A DNA stretch of 64,000 bases, from contig JABWDB010000049.1 in the NCBI GenBank assembly GCA_019614645.1, forward strand, positions 124,001-188,000, written 5' to 3'. Position numbers and translations under genes: made by a program. The DNA is from Stratiolaelaps scimitus. Its lineage: Eukaryota > Arthropoda > Arachnida > Mesostigmata > Laelapidae. A model generated the notes under the pieces. That model searched no databases. It was given only the letters and a program-made list of their open reading frames with translations, and had not been told where the DNA came from. Of the stretch, positions 1 through 13,592 are shown piece after piece; the stretch's first letter is position 1, and every line of letters starts with the position of its first letter.

Positions 1-843
1 ACACGCTGCCGATTTCAGCAAGCACTATTTCATAGTGAGCAACGCAGATAGCTGAATAGTGTAAGCTCAGCCAAATAGCATGTATACGAGGGGGTCACAT
101 TCGGGCTTATCTTCGTTTTTCGTGGCACTGACAACGTCTCCAATTTTTGTGGTGGGGGGTGGATTCAATGAATGGTCCGAGTTGATCAGTCCGCGTACGT
201 TGACACATATGTGTTTTTATGAACATGCACAAATAATCCACTAGACTAGCGAATATCGTCAAACGGCAGCTTTCAGTGTACGTTGCAATAGTCGTACCCA
301 TATATACTATTGCATGTAGATGTTCTTAGCTGTGATTGCCACATGGATGGCACCAATCGGCTAACAGGCGACACTAACTAGCTTCCATCGATAGTGAGAC
401 GAGGTCCGCGAGTCTAACGAGAAATGCTTCGAACTACACCACATGCATATACCGTATGTGCGCTCTTGCTACAGACGATCCCGATAAGAAGGTTTCGCCC
501 GGGTCAGGTTACCCCTATTGAGTGTCTCTCTGTCTTTCATTAGCTAATAGATAGAGCATTACTTAGTCATTATAAACATATGATGATATAGTTCATGCTG
601 CACACCTGACACTGGCCAGCGATGAGAAGAAGTAGTGAAACCACAGATGGTGATGGCACAGCAATCGAATTGGTCGATCCTATTTTTAACTCGACTAACT
701 ATAATAAGTAGCCGCTCGCATCATTGGACCGATAGGGTTTCACGGTGAGGACAGATGGCGGATTGTGCGTGGGTGGCATCTCCACAGGTGTCTCTGTTTG
801 TGTCGCTCTGTTTAGCACTATTCAGGGTCGTCTATAGAGATAC

Positions 844-860
844 ATATATATATATATATA
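844..860. repeat. (TA)n microsatellite
   Basis: 17 bp of pure alternating AT. Confidence 0.9.
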
Positions 861-1068
861 CAGGCGCGGAAGAAGAGGATGGAATTATATACCACCACCT
901 ATTGTGGTGTACAATATAGAATAACGCTAGCGCCTCTTAGCGGGCGTATGGCGGCTTTTTTTCCAGATGGATATGTTTTGATAGAGTCTACGCCACATGG
1001 GACGTGCGATAGCCGTTACAGCACGTTGAGCTTGCGATGGACCGACCACCTGGTGGAAGGAACTTACG

Positions 1069-1094
1069 CTGATGATGATGACGACGATGACGAC
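1069..1094. repeat. GAT/GAC trinucleotide repeat
   Basis: Imperfect GAT and GAC units. Read in one frame it gives a run of Asp, but no gene is supported there. Confidence 0.8.
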
Positions 1095-1292
1095 GGCCCA
1101 CCTAATCCGCATATATAGATAATAATTCAGCAGCAGGCGATGATAGAATTATGGTTATCGTATGCGGCTCAGCACGGATGAGGTGAACAGAGGGGCAAAG
1201 CGACGAGAGAGAGAGAAAGAATAACATGTTAAAATAGAACGTATCTGAATACATCGGCAGAAGGTATACTCCGATTTCGACAATATACACAC

Positions 1293-1397
<105 letters not shown>

Positions 1398-1442
1398 AAC
1401 GAGTCCATGTGATCCTTACCTCCGTCTAGTATCTTGTTGGTC

Positions 1443-1582
1443 AATAAAGGTAAAGGTTTATTGGTTTATTAAAGGAGCTGCAATTTTTACAATGCTTGAT
1501 CTCTCTTATATGTCAAGTTGAGGGGCTCGAACCTGCGGTCTCTGGCTTCCGATAGCTGCCTATAGATTCAACTGTTGAGGTT
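1443..1582 (-). repeat. tRNA-derived SINE-like relic
   Basis: On the minus strand the sequence reads AGGCAGCTATCGGAAGCC, then CAGAGACCGCAGGTTCGAGCC, with a B-box match (GGTTCGAGCCC, complement of 1523-1533). The spacing and bases resemble the anticodon-to-T-arm part of an arginine-type tRNA, but the T-stem does not pair, so it is not a functional tRNA. The trailing part ends AATAAACCTTTACC. A similar GGTAAAGGTAAAG motif occurs near 5390. Confidence 0.42.
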
Positions 1583-2989
1583 ATTTAACAGGTCATTATA
1601 AACTCTATCCCCCATGTGTCCTCCGATGATCTTACGAATTACATGTCGCATATTAACAGTTGTATAGCGGTAAAGAACAGTCTAACACGGGCTTCCGAGT
1701 TCGAAAGGTCAGGTGATATAACCGAATAACTATTGACGTCAATTTCTGCTTCTGCGGTTCGAACAGGATAGGCACAATAGGAATATAGTTCCATATGTTA
1801 GACTCGTACATGGGAATAGAGCGAATAAACACGAGTCTAACTTTTCAATAGCCAAAGGATTGTGCACTGAGCCTGCTGCCCTTTGCAGTCTGTCTCAAGC
1901 CCAAGATAGCTCATTGAGTACAGCCTCCTGCTAAACGACAACTCGAATCTGTTGATTGATTCCTTTGGATTACTGGCCTCATCTAACCGGGTCTCTGGCC
2001 ATATTAGTGCACTTGCTTACCGAAGCCCGTGCAGTCAAGTGAACCGAGTTGTCCTGCCCCCAGGGCATGTAGTTCCCTGCTTCAAGTTGCCTTGATTGTC
2101 CTCGTCGTACTAAAAGTCCAGTTGAAGAAAATCAATAGTCAAGGGACTGCCAAGTGACTGGTGGAACCAATGGCTGGCACCACTTAAGCACGTCGCTAAA
2201 AGGAAGAATATACACGTAACAAACACTTGGTAGTCGAGTATCCGAAAATATAACACAATCAATGCCTTGGCTAGAGTTCTATCGTGCGTAATCTAATCGG
2301 AGCGATTGCTCGGGACAGGCTCATTTGTGGGGTTGAATAGCAGGTTGCTACCCCTAGTCTACCGCTGTATGTATAGATATTTCAATTCTGTCATCACTCT
2401 GTTTATCAACACAGTGTCTCTATTCTCATAGAGGAACACTGTAGCAGACAAGACAAGGCTCATTCGTTTCGTTGATCGTGATCTGACTAAATGCCAACAA
2501 ATCTCTAAGCTACATCGCCCGCAAAAACCCTCAATATCTGTTGAGCAGATAGCCTCGGCGGGTAACCCTGTTGAAAGGTGAACGCAGTTTCCGCAAGATC
2601 CAGCAAGAAGGCATATTTTACTTCTTTCAATAGAAATAACTGTGCAGCAGTCCACGTTACCGGGGTCTCAGTCGGTGTGGGCCCCATATTATCAAGCAAA
2701 TACCGCAGATGATCCGTGAGGCTTGGTGATGCTCATGAACCTCATTAAAAAAAGGTACAAAGATCTGCACAGAGTACATAAACAGCAGTGGCACTATATT
2801 CATACGGGGGTAGCTGTTCGATTATATACGGACACTTTGGTTCTTCTTATACAAGGGAGTCCACCTTTCCGTCGATTTCATGACTTGTCTGTCCGATGCA
2901 AGGGCAGTCATGATGCAACTATATGTGATGGCAAATGAGGAGTTGCCATCACATTTCACATCCCCAACAATGTTCAGTTCTGCAGCTCC

Positions 2990-3187
2990 ATGATCGTCTC
3001 CAGTGCGTTCGTGTACGCCTTGCAATCGGAGGAGAGACACGTAGGTACACGGGTTCGACCCCCATCGTTGCACATTTCCATTTAAAGGGGTCCGTCTTAT
3101 GAAGCAATGCCGAAAACAGTTTCACCGTGGACATTGTTAAATGTTGCCTGCGGGTCAGCCCGGAAAATTTATGATGATCGTCTCCAG
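2990..3187 (+). repeat. tRNA-like SINE fragment with 14-bp flanking direct repeats
   Basis: Contains GCGTTCGTGTACGCCTTGCA followed about 30 nt later by GGGTTCGACCCC, a B-box and partial T-arm. This resembles the anticodon-to-T-arm half of a tRNA-derived SINE. The 14-mer ATGATCGTCTCCAG occurs at 2990-3003, immediately before the tRNA-like part, and again at 3174-3187. This suggests a 5'-truncated insertion of about 170 bp with a target-site duplication. Family unknown. Confidence 0.45.
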
Positions 3188-4358
3188 AAGAAGCAGTTGA
3201 GTAGTTTCGTTTTTTCTCCGTAGTAAAAAAAGACAAAGCAAAACCGCGCTAGTGACAGTTGAGGGCGGCCGTTTGATATTTAAGATTGAATGGAGCAGTG
3301 AGTCCAATAGCATATGTGTACCGAGCAACCTTTTATTTTTTATCAAAAGTACCAAAACTATACTGGTTGCTTTTTTCGTTCTTTGTTTGAGACAGTGTTC
3401 GTACAACAACTCGTTGTCGTTTGGTTTTTGAGAAGAGACCTCGTCGCGCTCTTTTGCCATGTTTCCAAAAGTGTGAGCCCGATCGATGGAAGGAGGCTGC
3501 TTGCTGCTGCTGCTGCAACCGAATACCTAGCGAGCCCTCTTCAATTCTGGCGATTAATCGCCTTTCTTCGAACAGCTTCTCCGATCGTTTTCTTCGATTG
3601 TCCTCGCTGTCGAGAAACCTATCCATCTTGTTGTTGCCCTACTATTTTATACCGCTGGGACAGCGACGTCAGTGGAGGCAATGACCAATAGCGCTTTGCC
3701 AAAGAGACGTCGTGTCACTATCGGTGTCGATCTAATTTGTGCTGGCGTATGTTTTTACATAGTACCAGATACTCGAGGGTTTTCGTCTGTTGTCTAGCAC
3801 GGCTGCCTACATTTACGTGGGCCTTGCTGGTGTTGTTGGTGTTTTCTCAATATAAAACTACGTACACGCACATATCAGAACAATGTTAGTGATTATCGAA
3901 AATCTGTTCTAACGTTATCTGAATTATCGCTTATCATAAGTCAGGCCCATTGTGGCCTAATGCTCTAGAGTCTGGTGATGAAGGGCTATGTCAATCAATG
4001 AACGTGTACTCTCCCAACCATAACAATCTGTCTTGACCCCAGATGAAAGCAATTGGCCTGCTGTCTTAAACGTGTCGAAACGCTTTAATATTAATAACTA
4101 GAAATGACAACTAGAACGAGTCCGCCTGATTGATCCCATACGTGACACCTCATTTGTGCTCACATGACACGAACAGTCTTACAAGCGAGAAATGTATCTT
4201 AGAGAGACGTATAAAATTAACGCACAGTCTGTGGCACTTGTGCTCGCGGACATCAACACGGATAAAAATTTGAATTTTCTTTGACTGCAGCAACAAAAGG
4301 AACAACAAATTTGAATCGATTTGTCTGGTCTAATGTATCAATGCGTTCTGTTTTCCAG

Positions 4359-4409
4359 GGCCCGCAAGAAGATATGACCGTCGACTTTCACGAGTCCAGC
4401 ATGGCGAGG
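4359..4409 (+). CDS. Possible small coding exon, phase 0-0 (17 codons)
   Basis: This 51-nt segment is preceded by an acceptor-like pyrimidine stretch (GTTCTGTTTTCCAG) and followed by a near-perfect donor (AGG|GTAAGT). It is open and phase-preserving at both ends, reading GPQEDMTVDFHESSMAR. It could be an internal exon whose first exon lies before the window. It could also be a first exon using the ATG at 4374 (12 codons) or, without the acceptor, the ATG at 4341 (23 codons). In every case it leaves phase 0, like the other candidate RSK first exons, so it could join 59949. I do not recognise the peptide. Its short length means that chance splice-like signals cannot be excluded. Confidence 0.42.
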
Positions 4410-7400
4410 GTAAGTGACCTGATCATTCGCGTATTTTCTCGTCGTTATGTATTGTATGTGTCAGAAGTTGGAAATGGACTGCGAAATAATAGCGAACTTA
4501 TGGCTCGATAACAGCCATTGTTGGCGGATCAATTATCGAGTGTGAACGACATGTACACAGGTGGCACCAGAGCGCAGCTCGCCGATACTTTATCACTACC
4601 GTAACAGAAGTGCCGCAACTTCATATGAGATATATACAATAGAATAAAAGTGAGGCTCACTGAGGAGGGAAAGAGCTCTGCGTATCTGCTCATGGATGAC
4701 CTAACCACATTAGAGTAAAGCGCGTTCTAGGGTTTAATACTTTTATAGTGGTATAATAAAGGAAGAACAGATGCATTATACTGCCATCGGGGGCGTCCTT
4801 GTTCATGGCTCTGCTAGAGGCTATTTTTGTATACCCTCGCCCCCAGACGGCCCTCCGCTTTCATAGGGTCATGTGAGACGTGAGGATATGGGGAGTTGTT
4901 GTCATTTTACGAGTTTGTAATGCCACCCACACGAAGTGTGTTCGTCTGCCTTCCCCCTTCTAACCAATAAGCCCACCGACGACACTGCCGCAATTGACCC
5001 ATACAAGCGGGGTACAGGCGCCGGTGGGATTCTGTCGACATCATTTCGGCTTGTACAAGGTTGACACCACTTAGAGGAGACGACTTGTTGAGCGACTGCC
5101 TGACAACTGGAACAGCGGCAGCTTCCACATGAAAAGGAGGTTGGCTGAGTCGGCCGATTGACCACTTTGGCAACGATCGATATACATCAAGAAAAATCGT
5201 CAAAAAACGTCACGGTATGTCCACAATTGCTCACAAGTTCGCGGGTGTTTACCAAGAGGAGTTCAACGGGGTATTTTTTACTATCCCGTATTGTGTACTG
5301 AGTACGGTAGCGATGCTAGTAGCAGTACTACCTGTAAAATTTGCGCCCACCGTTTGCACATGATAACGCCAGACGAAAGGTAAAAGGTAAAGGTAAAGAT
5401 TTAATACCATAGCACCCTCTCGCTGACAAGCCTGTCACAAACACGATCCAATTACTTTCAGCGGATCGTTGCAACGTATTGTAGCTAGCTGTCCTTTTTT
5501 GTCTTTTCGGCTAAACGATTTGAGACTATTTTTACTTTTGGTCTAAGGGAATCATCTACGTCAGTTCTTCCGTCGTTCTTTCCGGTTTTATACGGCAGCG
5601 TGAGCGGAACATCTGCGGGGGTCACAGGATTGTGGCATGTCTTGCGTACCCCTCCCCCCCACCGCTCCCTCTCCCTCTCTCTCTTTCAACGAGATTAGGG
5701 TTTCTTCAAATCCCTTCTCGTGCCATAGCTGACGCTGAAGCAATGGCTTTTGCTGTTGTTTCACTATTCCCTCTACAGCCTGCCTTCGCTACGTTTGGCC
5801 CCTGCTGGAAACCGTGGTACGGTTGCAGATTTCGTTTTTCACATTGAACCTATGACACTTAAGGGAGCTTCGGAGAAGAGGCTTTTCTCTTCTTTTCCTT
5901 CGTCTCGATCTCCTTCTGCCCTTTTCCGTCGAATGTGCCCTGTTTCGTATGAGTGGAGAACGACCTGTATGCGATGCATCTCGTTGCCATTCTAGTCCAC
6001 CATTCGGTCGGTTCCTCCGCTTAGACACACGACGTTCTGAGGAAATTCTCAACTGCTCTGTTGCTGCTTTGTGGATCTTTGATCGCATGCCATTTCATAG
6101 CGGCATTTGTCAACTCTCTTTCTCGTCTGCAAGACGGTGGCACTTGGTTGCGAACTAGCCCGGACTCTTCGTGGCGTCGCTATGTTTTGAGAGTTTGAGT
6201 AAGACCCGTTTTGTAGGGTGAACCAGCATAGGTGGCTTCCTCCCATATCCCAGTAAGGTCATTGGCCACTTACTGTTTGCTTTCAGCAGCTATTCAGTAG
6301 GAAGTCAGAAACAGAAACCCAGCTAGCTTAGCCCTTAACTGGCCCCACAAATATAAGCAGCTGATAACACTCGTTTTTCGGCGGAATTCGAGGCCTATAG
6401 AATACTGCAATGGGATGGCGTCCGCATCTGTCTAGCAACGAACTTCCTGCCTTGGCTCTAATGGCACGAAGCAGCCGCCGTTGAGCGCAGCAACCGAAGA
6501 ATCTATTATTTGTAGTCTATTGTTTTTTTTGGATGCACGATCCCAGCTAGCGGATGGCATGCAGCAGCTGTGCAGCTAACGTTCTCAGTTGTTATTATTA
6601 TGCAGCATCCTGCGAACCTAGGTCTAGTGCTGCTTCGGTCTCATCTTTCGGTGGATCATCCGTCTGCGCCGATTGTACAACAAAGGGAAACATATGCATG
6701 AGATATCGTGTACTATACGATGGGAAACTTGAGGGATAATCCATGGCAGATATCCGTTCATTGATTCATCGGACAACAAAATCATGCTGCTTCAATCATT
6801 TCAAGAAACGTGAATATACTCAAGTAATGCAGTTTATTGAGATGTTGTAAACCATCGACATATGCTGACGTGTTGAGAGGGCTTTATGGTGAGAGGTCTT
6901 GAAGTCAGCTAGGCAAAAGGTCAAACGAACTAGAGCAGGAGCTTATTTTCACAGAATGTGCAATGTATTACTGTATAATCTTAAGAGGGACAGCTCGTTG
7001 TGAACGACACGAATTATAGAAGGACTCGTGGATAAGCGATCGCCCACCCGAGTGGGTGTAATAGTATTTGAGTGTCCTAAGGGCACCGCCAAACGTGAGT
7101 TGTCCATCAAGCGTTGTGACGGAGTATGTTTGGCGGAAAAGTGTGCAAAAAATTAAAACGTAATATGACAACCCTCTGTGTGTGTGGAAGAAAAAAAGAG
7201 AGAGAGAACGAATAGGTGGTCTGAATTTGGTGTTATTATCCTTTGTCTGGCGAAGGATACGACCACGGCGAAACACTCTGCGAAATGTAACACTATACAA
7301 ACGGCGAGGAAATTAAGTTACAATAGTGTGTTGGATCAAGAAGGCACCGTCGAGAAGTCTGTCGTTGAGCTCAGTATCTCGACGGTTCCAATCCGCCTAA

Positions 7401-8469
7401 TCCAGAAGAATGGGTCCGCGCGAACTGAAATGGCAAAACGTTTATTGCTATTAGAGACTGCCAGATCGAATGAAGGCGCGACCTCGATGTTATCCTCACT
7501 TCGATGATTGTCAGGAAGCTGAACTGTGGAAGTGCTGAACATTGCCTCAGGGAGAACCTGAAGATCGAATCAGGAGACGGAACCACCGCTTTTCGGAATC
7601 GTCTCTGAGGAGCACTCATGGACGTCTCTCCCTATCTTTTATAGCGTATCTAGCTGCGGATCACTCAAGGGAATTCACCTCAGGTCATTCAAGGTTCGTG
7701 TCCTTCGCAAAATTTCATCATCAGCAATACGAGTGGTTCTGTCAGCGTAACTAAAATGTACAACCGACTCGAACTTGGCTGTGCTTACACGAATTTGCCG
7801 TGCATATATTGCCAGCACGAATAGGCTTTGTAGGAACATTTGATTTCTCTCACGGCAAGTTTCGCGCCGAAATGTTGGATCGCGTGGCCATGTGATGTGA
7901 TGATCCTATTATTATTTTTTCGCACACTGATACGGATGTTAAAAGTCGAGCGATTTTGCCCGTGTTGCAAAATTAGGAGCTATAAGCATTTGTAGTGATG
8001 TAGAATGTACATAACAAAAAAATATATATATATACATTGTTGTTTTGTCGTTCAATTTCTACACTGGAATATTTCGAAAAACTATTCTAACCGCATCTAT
8101 ATAGCACTACGATCATTGTCATTATCATACCAATTCTCAAACTTCAATACGAGTTATATCTGCCCATTGGACTATCAAAAAAAACACTAAAAATAGTTTC
8201 ATAATAACACGACTGGACCAAAAAACCCCAATCGCGTCCCAGGACCGGGAAGGAGTGTCCTTTACGGTTGCCTCAGCTCGGTTGCCAAACACGGTTATTC
8301 GAATGTCAAGCAGCGGAGCCGTGCACGCGGCAACGACGCCAATTGTTAAAGCCATAGGAGCACTGGTGTGGGGAAGTGCGTCAGACGTTGCAAAAAGAAC
8401 GAACACTTCTGGACGACAACTTGGTCTTTAGTCAAAGTTCTCCTTTTGCATGAAGTGATCTGCACTGCA

Positions 8470-8528
8470 CTGCCGGCGGTAGAGGCAGCCGCTTGCTGCC
8501 TCTACAATCTACTAACCCCCACCGGCAG
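8470..8528. other. Nested inverted repeat (hairpin)
   Basis: Inner arms GTAGAGGCAGC (8479-8489) and GCTGCCTCTAC (8495-8505) pair perfectly over 11 bp around a 5-nt loop. Outer arms CTGCCGG (8470-8476) and CCGGCAG (8522-8528) enclose them. Function unknown. It may be a foldback element or a structured intron segment. Confidence 0.7.
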
Positions 8529-11500
8529 CCGTCCGCTCTCCCAGAGCGCGCATACATTTACCAGAGTTCGCATACGGGCAAGGGAACACACACTGTCAGA
8601 CCACGAAACGAAGTCGGCAGTGAAGGGGAGAGAGGCCTCCGACCGATCGACAGACAGACAGACAGGCCACCCAAGCAACCAACGCAGGCGTAGCGGACCC
8701 AGGGGACAAAGTGGATGAGGCCACCTGTTCGAATGGCAATGAGATAGAGGAAGACAGAATGAATGAACAAGGGAAAAAGGTACACATCCAATAGAACTGG
8801 GGCCACTGCTGCTTATCCGAAGCGTTAAAAAGTCGTGGCCATCGCGTAACCAGCTGCCCTGCTTACGTGCACAGGGGTGTAAGCTATTCTGATCGAATGG
8901 AACGAAGATGGACGGGAAATTAATTCAGTTCATCTACCTCGTCCAACTGCCTGTCCCGCCTGCCTGAGTACTGCTAACTGATGCTAGTCATGATATGTAT
9001 TATATTAAGCGAGCTGTTTGGCCTCTCTCTCTACCTCGAGCTGAACTGCAAGAGTCCTGAAGTTAATGCCCCATTGTCGCTGTGGCACTGTATGTAAAAT
9101 GCGAAGCGGCAAAGGGAGGGGTTTTTTTCGTGATTCACACAATCGAACTTGTAATCAAAACGCATAATGTTAAAAGCGTTTGGACACAATCAAAAAATAT
9201 TTGACATGGCGCCAAGTTTACACATGTCCATATGATTACGGAGATTGACGAACTCTACAGGGCAAAGTAGTTCGATGCAAACGTGTACGAACGGCACCAA
9301 ACACACATAGTCACGTTCAAGCTTACACGAAACGTACACCTGCCTAAATAGATGTACTCAGTCGTCCTGGGAATTTCACCACTTCAATTTCCTAACTATG
9401 ATGGTGGCATTTTGGACAGAAATTAAGGTATGACATGATCCGTTTACGTGATGTTGACGTGGCATCAACTGCTATTTTGCTAGACTTCATGCGCTCAGTT
9501 CCGCTGTGCGGGACTTGGGAGCGATGCGAGTAACGAACGCATGCTGCTCGAATGTTAAAGGCCTTGCTCTCTGCGAGGTGAACGGCAAGCTGGGAAAACT
9601 TTGCACGAGTAGAAATTAATACGTCTAATTCAACCATTGTTCCCGATCTGCCTTGTAGCTGCTTAGTCCACGAACAACTGAACGCAGCCTGCGGCAATAG
9701 CTAATTATGAAACATAATCTGGATTTTCTATTCTACGTATGTGAAAATAGAAGTAACTGTAACAGTAGTAATAACAACAATGATGAATAAAATATAATTA
9801 GTATGCTTATTGATTATGATTGAAATAATAATAATAATAATAGGCCATAGTGTATTTAGTTAGCAACATAGCAACTGTAAGCCGTAAACGTGAAATCGGC
9901 GTATGTGTTCCTTCATTGCTTAGCTTACATTGAGATATTCCTAATTGCATTTTGCTAGCATTGTGCTGCCACTGGGAACAGAGCTTATAATACTTAATAT
10001 CGTAAGTTTCACTTTGACCAAGAAAAATACCGAGTTGAAAAAGATGAAATGATTATCGATTCTATCGGCCATATCCTAGTGGTGATTACTATTTCGCTAG
10101 AATTGCAATGGTGCAGTTCATCAGCGTCATACTTGTCTAGGCGATATTTATTCCTCTGGGAGACTGTTCATTTGGTATAAACAAGGTGACGTTTGGGAAA
10201 ACATCGTAAATGTATCACCGGTCAAAATACTAATAGACGATGTAGCAGCAATCCTCCATAATGCTATGATCGATATGTGACATGTATAAGACGAGTGTAT
10301 GAGTAGTTGGACTATTGTCGCTATGACACACAATATGCATTATATGCAACTCGCGATGTTTAACACTCGCGGTGAGTCAACCGTAGCGGGCTGCATATCA
10401 AACTGGCCGCACCAATATTTGTTTAAACGTCATCATCTAGCACATTACCGTAACGAACGGCTGTAATGATGAATAAGCTTTAGGTGATACGAAAGATTAG
10501 ATGACATTCTCACCATATGTGCTATAATATAATTTCACGGTAAGAGCTCTAGGTGGCACCGGCAGAGTCGATGCTGTAGGCTTTTCTTAATAATCCTGTT
10601 TTCGTGCTATTCAAACGAACCATATTTATTATAAGGACGATTGTGTCTGCTTCATTTCTAATCCGTTACGCTGAAAGCCAACCTGTAGTCAGGTACGGCT
10701 TCTATTTTTCTCAGCATATTCCGTATAGCTTAGCCTTCTTAGCCTAATTGGCTAGGATCCATAGTCGTTTCGATCAGCACCATTTCGATTATCATCACCG
10801 TGGTGAGATTTTTAGATGACTAATTCAACCCTCTACCCAATCGTAATCGTCGTAGGACAGGCGAGTGTTGTAGAAGGCAAAACAGAGCGAAAAAGTTCTG
10901 GCAGTCAACCAGGAGCGGAGCTCCATGTTGAGCTCAATGTTAACCACGTTTCCGGGGCGAATATACTGTCCCTAGCCGACTGCTGACTGTGAACGTATCT
11001 GTTTTCAGCATATTGGACTGAAAGTACAGACGAGTGTCGTTTGCACGCGCTAGGCGGCTCTTCGCAACGTTATGCGAAGGCCACCACAGCGCGCGGGTTA
11101 TAGTAATCGCTGACCGAACAGAGAGACATGTCTAGCGTGATTGCCTCACTTGCAATTGCTTAAAATAGACGGCATCATTTTAAGACTTCCAGACCGGTCC
11201 CTCGAGATATATAGATGGAGATATGACGTTTGGAAAGTTTTTTTTTTGCCAACGATTTCTAGCATCCATTTTGCTTGCTGGCGGTTCGGTTTAACAGGAG
11301 GAGACATGTCCTTGCTAACTGAATTGACAGCCAGGGCGACACATGGCTGATCGATGATTAAAGCTTGTTGTTAAAGCTTTCGGTCAGTTTTACCTTAGCC
11401 ATATCAGTGTAGTGATTTAATTCAGTCATTCGTTTCTCTATGAGGTGCACTCGTGGACATTGCGAATGATGGCACTCATCTGCATTTTGCATATGTATAA

Positions 11501-13556
11501 AAGTGTAATTAACTGATCGAATGCCGAGGTTATTTCTGTAGTCCTCAAAGGTTGTTTCGTCTACAATTGAAATTTTGTTAGCGACAACGGACGATATATC
11601 CAATTGGCAAGTAACTGCTACGTTTCACGCCCATTAAACAAGTTTTCAGTTTGCGTCTTTACAAATGCAGTTGTTATTTGTTATTGTATCTGCAAACATT
11701 TTAGCGGAAGCCATGGCCATACCATAGATTGTATGAGGTGGGATTATTATTATTATTTAGGTTGGCTTGCGCTTCTGCTTCTTGATCGTCTTTGCTAGCA
11801 CAGGAAGGTGATGGTACGCCGCGCCTGATTGCGCCTCCCGCGACCAGAGAGAGTTTGTATTCCCTTCTACACCATTTCTCTCCTTTGTGATCAGAGACTC
11901 TGCGCTGTACGCAGGTCGTCGATCGTTATCTTCTGTCAACCGTTTTTGTTGCCGCGTTTATTTCATTTTGGAGGCAAGTGTTGAAATTTTAGCGCTCAGC
12001 ATTGCTACGCATGCATAATATTCGATTTGAACGATCGATATTTCTTCCTTCGATGAAAACGTCCGAACAACGGGCGCACTCATATACGAGGATATTGGAC
12101 TCTTCGCATTGTTGTTTTGTCCGCTGGCCGCATAACGTGTAGTTAATAACCGTAAGCCTTTTTTTTTTGTCTTTCCCTCTTCGTTAAACACTATGGTTGG
12201 TGTCGCTGCTGCTGTTTGCAACATTTCCTCAATCTCGCATCATGTTCGCTTCGAGCGGTTCTCGCATATCGAGGCGTTCCAGTAGAGAGTCATTGTGGGA
12301 TATCTTTTATTTTTCCTTTTTTTTACTGGTGGCACGAGAATCCTCATGGACACCCGATCATTGTTGGGTTGTGTGAGACTCTTGAGGATGGACGGTCTCC
12401 CCGTAATATACCCGCTAAATCTTACATACCAAACTCCCCTCGATGGTATGGGTCGTAGTCCCGGAAAGCCTTATGAACTTTACTTCGGTGTGCGATATCT
12501 ATGGCGACCCGCTCCGTCAATTCCGAGTCGCTGCTTTGATGCGCTCGCGGTAGAATACCAACCTTTCCTCGGTGCTGAACACACGTTCTTTGACGCGCGT
12601 ACAGCACGCAAAGTGAACGCTTCCTCATTTCCATAGAGCAGTCATATCACCATAGGGCAGAAGGCTCTATCTGGACAAACCTGAAGGTGCACGTATTGGC
12701 CTCCAGGCTCACTACGTTCCGAAGAGTGAAAGAGACATTCAGACGGACAGCAGAGAGTCGTCGAAAGGCGCATTTGCGCTGTCTCCCTTTATCGCCTGTT
12801 GATGTTTTTTCAGCAGCGTTGTTCCGTTGGTCTGGCAACGTTACCCCCTGGCGGGGGGTCACCCACCTCCCCCACAAGCACATTTCTTTCCCTACTTGTG
12901 TAGGGTTCTGTTGTTATTCGGACATTCGAGTATATTTGACAAACTGCTTTCAGATGACAACTGTTGCGGCAGAGTTCACATCTTGTCCCGTCTACTGACC
13001 CAGAGCGACAGGCGTCAATGTGACACTACAACGAGTTATGAACAGCAAAACAGGTAGCCGCAGCCAGCTTGGCCTGGATTCAGACAGCTGTTGCCGCCCG
13101 ACGACCCGTACATGTATTATTGTCTGGATGATGCATTCTGTCTCCGGCATGATTACTATTATTATTATTGCTCTGCTCGAAGTACTGCTAAGATTTTAGG
13201 CTATGTCTGCATCACTGACACTCGCTCTCTATCAATGGCCATCCCTGTGTTATAATAATAATAACAGTGTTATGCAAGACAAGCGCAGACCAACGCGAGC
13301 GCGTCACCTCTCAGGGAGGTCTATATGTATGTGTCGCGCGGTCACACGTCATCGAGGGAGGGACGAGCTGTTAATTCAGCTAACAGTGCATATCGCTCTA
13401 CTATAGTGGAACTTCGCCTGAGAAGACTGATACATCTGCCACGTATAACATTGCTCGCGCTGGCCGGTGCCCAAGGCGAGTTGGCCTGTCGGCTTCGCTC
13501 TTCGCTGTGGTGCCGGTGGTGCCGGTGGTGGTAGTAGTAGTGGTGGTGGTGATGAC

Positions 13557-13592
13557 TGCTGCTGCTGCGGCGGCGGCGTCGTCGTCGTCGCC
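13557..13592. repeat. Compound trinucleotide array CTG-CGG-CGT
   Basis: Consecutive CTG, CGG and CGT units in uninterrupted triplet register, preceded by GGT/AGT-type units from about 13510. Confidence 0.85.
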
